Positions 63,083-64,000 of a DNA stretch of 64,000 nt are shown here, piece after piece. The position numbers and the translations under genes are program-made. The stretch is taken from assembly GCA_964247055.1 (NCBI GenBank), contig OZ176058.1, positions 4,092,001 to 4,156,000 on the forward strand, written 5' to 3'. The notes below the pieces were generated by a model. It was not told the origin of the DNA and ran no database searches. It was given only the letters and a program-made list of their open reading frames with translations. The stretch comes from Paragordius varius. Taxonomy: Eukaryota > Nematomorpha. Position 1 is the first letter of the stretch. The number at the start of each line of letters is the position of its first letter.

Positions 63083-64000
63083 CCAATAGCTTTTTAGTGT
63101 TTCCAACAATCAAACATATATTTTCAACAATCAAATAATTTTTCAAACAATCAAAATATGTTGCCCAATAGCTTTTTAGTATTTCCAACAATCAAACATA
63201 TATTTTCAACAATCAAATAATTTTTCCAACAATCAAAATATGTTGCCCAATAGCTTTTTAGTACTTCCAACAATCAAATAATTTTTCCAACAATCAAAAT
63301 ATATTTTCTTTTAACTTTTTAGTGTTTCCAACAATCAAACATATATTTTCAACAATCAAATAATTTTTTTAAAAATCAAAATATGTTGCCCAATAGCTTT
63401 TTAGTATTTCCAACAATCAAATAATTTTTCCAACAATCAAAATATGTTTTCTTTTAACTTTTTAGTGTTTCCAACAATCAAACATATATTTCAACAATCA
63501 AATAAATTTTCCAACAATCAAAATATGTTGCCCAATAGCTTTTTAGTATTTCCAACAATCAAACATATATTTTCAACAATCAAATAATTTTTCCAACAAT
63601 CGAATTATGTTGTCTTTTAACTTTTTAGTGTTTCCAACAATCAATCATATATTTTCAACAATCAAATAATTTTCCAACAATAAATATGTTGCCCAACAGT
63701 TTTTTACTGTTTCCAAAAATTAAATAATTTTTTCAACAATCAAATTATGTTGTCTTTTAACTTTTTAGTGTTTCCAACAATCAAACATATATTTTCAACA
63801 ATCAAATAATTTTTCCAACAATCAAAATATGTTTTCTTCTAACTTTTTAGTGTTTCCAACAATCAAACATATATTTTCAACAATCAAATAATTTTTACAA
63901 CAATCAAAATATGTTGCCCAATAGCTTTTTAGTGTTTCCAACAATGAAACAGATATTTTCAACAATCACATAATTTTTCAAACAATCAAAATATGTTGCC
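63083..64000 (+). repeat. 3,643-bp higher-order repeat, copy 2, cut by window end
   Basis: Follows copy 1 directly and matches it to the last base shown, so the array and this higher-order repeat continue beyond the window. Small differences include ATATATTTTC for ATATGTTTTC at 63,300, CCCAACAG near 63,694 and GAAACAGATATT near 63,947. Confidence 0.82.

Larger units (their letters stand above)
1..64000 (+). repeat. AT-rich 82-bp satellite array filling the window
   Basis: Every line of the window is made of the same family of units, all in the same orientation, with the core CAACAATCAAA recurring every 20, 21 or 41 bp. The consensus monomer is 82 bp: A 32, T 29, C 16 and G 5, so about 26% G+C in A-type units and lower in B-type units. 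Four blocks of 20, 21, 21 and 20 bp make up the monomer; the second has lost the CAACAATCAAA start but keeps the A-tract/T-tract layout. No unique DNA, mobile-element insertion, N-gap or inverted monomer was seen. Because 82 is not a multiple of 3 and TAG/TAA are frequent, no long reading frame survives. Known families such as alpha satellite have similar layered organisation but unrelated sequence. Species and chromosomal location cannot be told from the sequence. Confidence 0.97.

Noticed and set aside
1-64000. CRISPR-like array of short direct repeats
   Set aside because: The sequences between the CAACAATCAAA cores are themselves repeats, not unique spacers; spacing is 20, 21 and 41 bp, and there are no cas genes or leader.
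1-64000. TATA-like CATATATTTT and polyadenylation-like AATAAA motifs
   Set aside because: They belong to the repeat unit and recur hundreds of times without any gene to serve. Their presence follows from the AT-rich composition.
1-64000. CENP-B box in the monomer
   Set aside because: The box needs a G/C-rich TTCG...CGGGA pattern. The monomer has almost no CpG and no GGGA, so no box is present. The palindromic module is different in sequence.
1-64000. Yeast-type replication origin consensus in AAACATATATTTT
   Set aside because: It is only a near match, repeated in every full monomer, and the organism is unknown. AT-richness alone makes such matches common.
1-64000. tRNA, rRNA or other structured RNA genes
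   Set aside because: G content on the + strand is only about 6%, and no cloverleaf arms, TTCGA-type loops or conserved rRNA stretches were found.

Overview
The whole 64-kb window is satellite DNA. It is one uninterrupted, AT-rich tandem array, and I found no gene, RNA gene, transposon, LTR element or unique-sequence island in it. Longest reading frames are about 66 codons and are simply repeat read through. The size, the head-to-tail organisation and the several levels of repeat-within-repeat point to a eukaryotic chromosome, most likely centromeric, pericentromeric or other heterochromatin from a long-read assembly. Nothing in the sequence identifies the species, and I name none.

The basic monomer is 82 bp. 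It is built from four blocks of 20-21 bp, three of which begin with the core CAACAATCAAA. Block s1 continues into ATATGTTG, s2 carries CCAATAGCTTTTTAG plus TGTTTC, s3 carries CATATATTTT, and s4 carries TAATTTTTC. Blocks s3 and s4 contain no G at all. Two main monomer classes differ mainly across the s1/s2 junction: A (TTGCCCAATAGC) and B (TTTTCTTTTAAC, or TTGTCTTTTAAC in B-prime). They tend to alternate, giving a roughly 164-bp A-B dimer. Monomer length changes in steps of about 20.5 bp: 41, 61, 82, about 103 and 123 bp.

Above the dimer lies a patchwork of larger tandem duplications, recognised by shared private variants. Their periods are about 6,002 bp (1.1-13.0 kb), 2,202 bp (13.1-17.1 kb), 1,063 bp (19.9-21.5 kb), 2,847 bp (22.2-26.7 kb), 1,621 bp (27.4-30.8 kb), 2,637 bp (29.9-34.3 kb), 2,495 bp (34.5-37.8 kb), 2,827 bp (39.7-45.3 kb), 239-242 bp (45.2-46.2 kb), 1,653 bp (47.5-50.3 kb), 2,186 bp (51.2-55.3 kb), 1,539-1,542 bp (55.3-59.6 kb) and 3,643 bp (59.4 kb to beyond the window edge). 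The 6,002-bp pair is nearly identical, with only about seven base differences seen by eye, so it is very recent or an assembly artefact.

Some variants are confined to one stretch of the array. Examples are the linked TACATT/TTCGAC change (30.7-38.8 kb), TTTCTATTAAC (46.4-60.8 kb) and the perfect palindrome AATCAAA-A-TTTGATT, absent before 4.78 kb and seen about fifty times after it. This is the pattern expected when unequal crossing-over and gene conversion homogenise neighbours. I see no new functional system encoded here. The interesting content is the architecture and evolution of an apparently unusual satellite. All periods and boundaries were read by eye from shared variants; boundaries are uncertain by up to one monomer.
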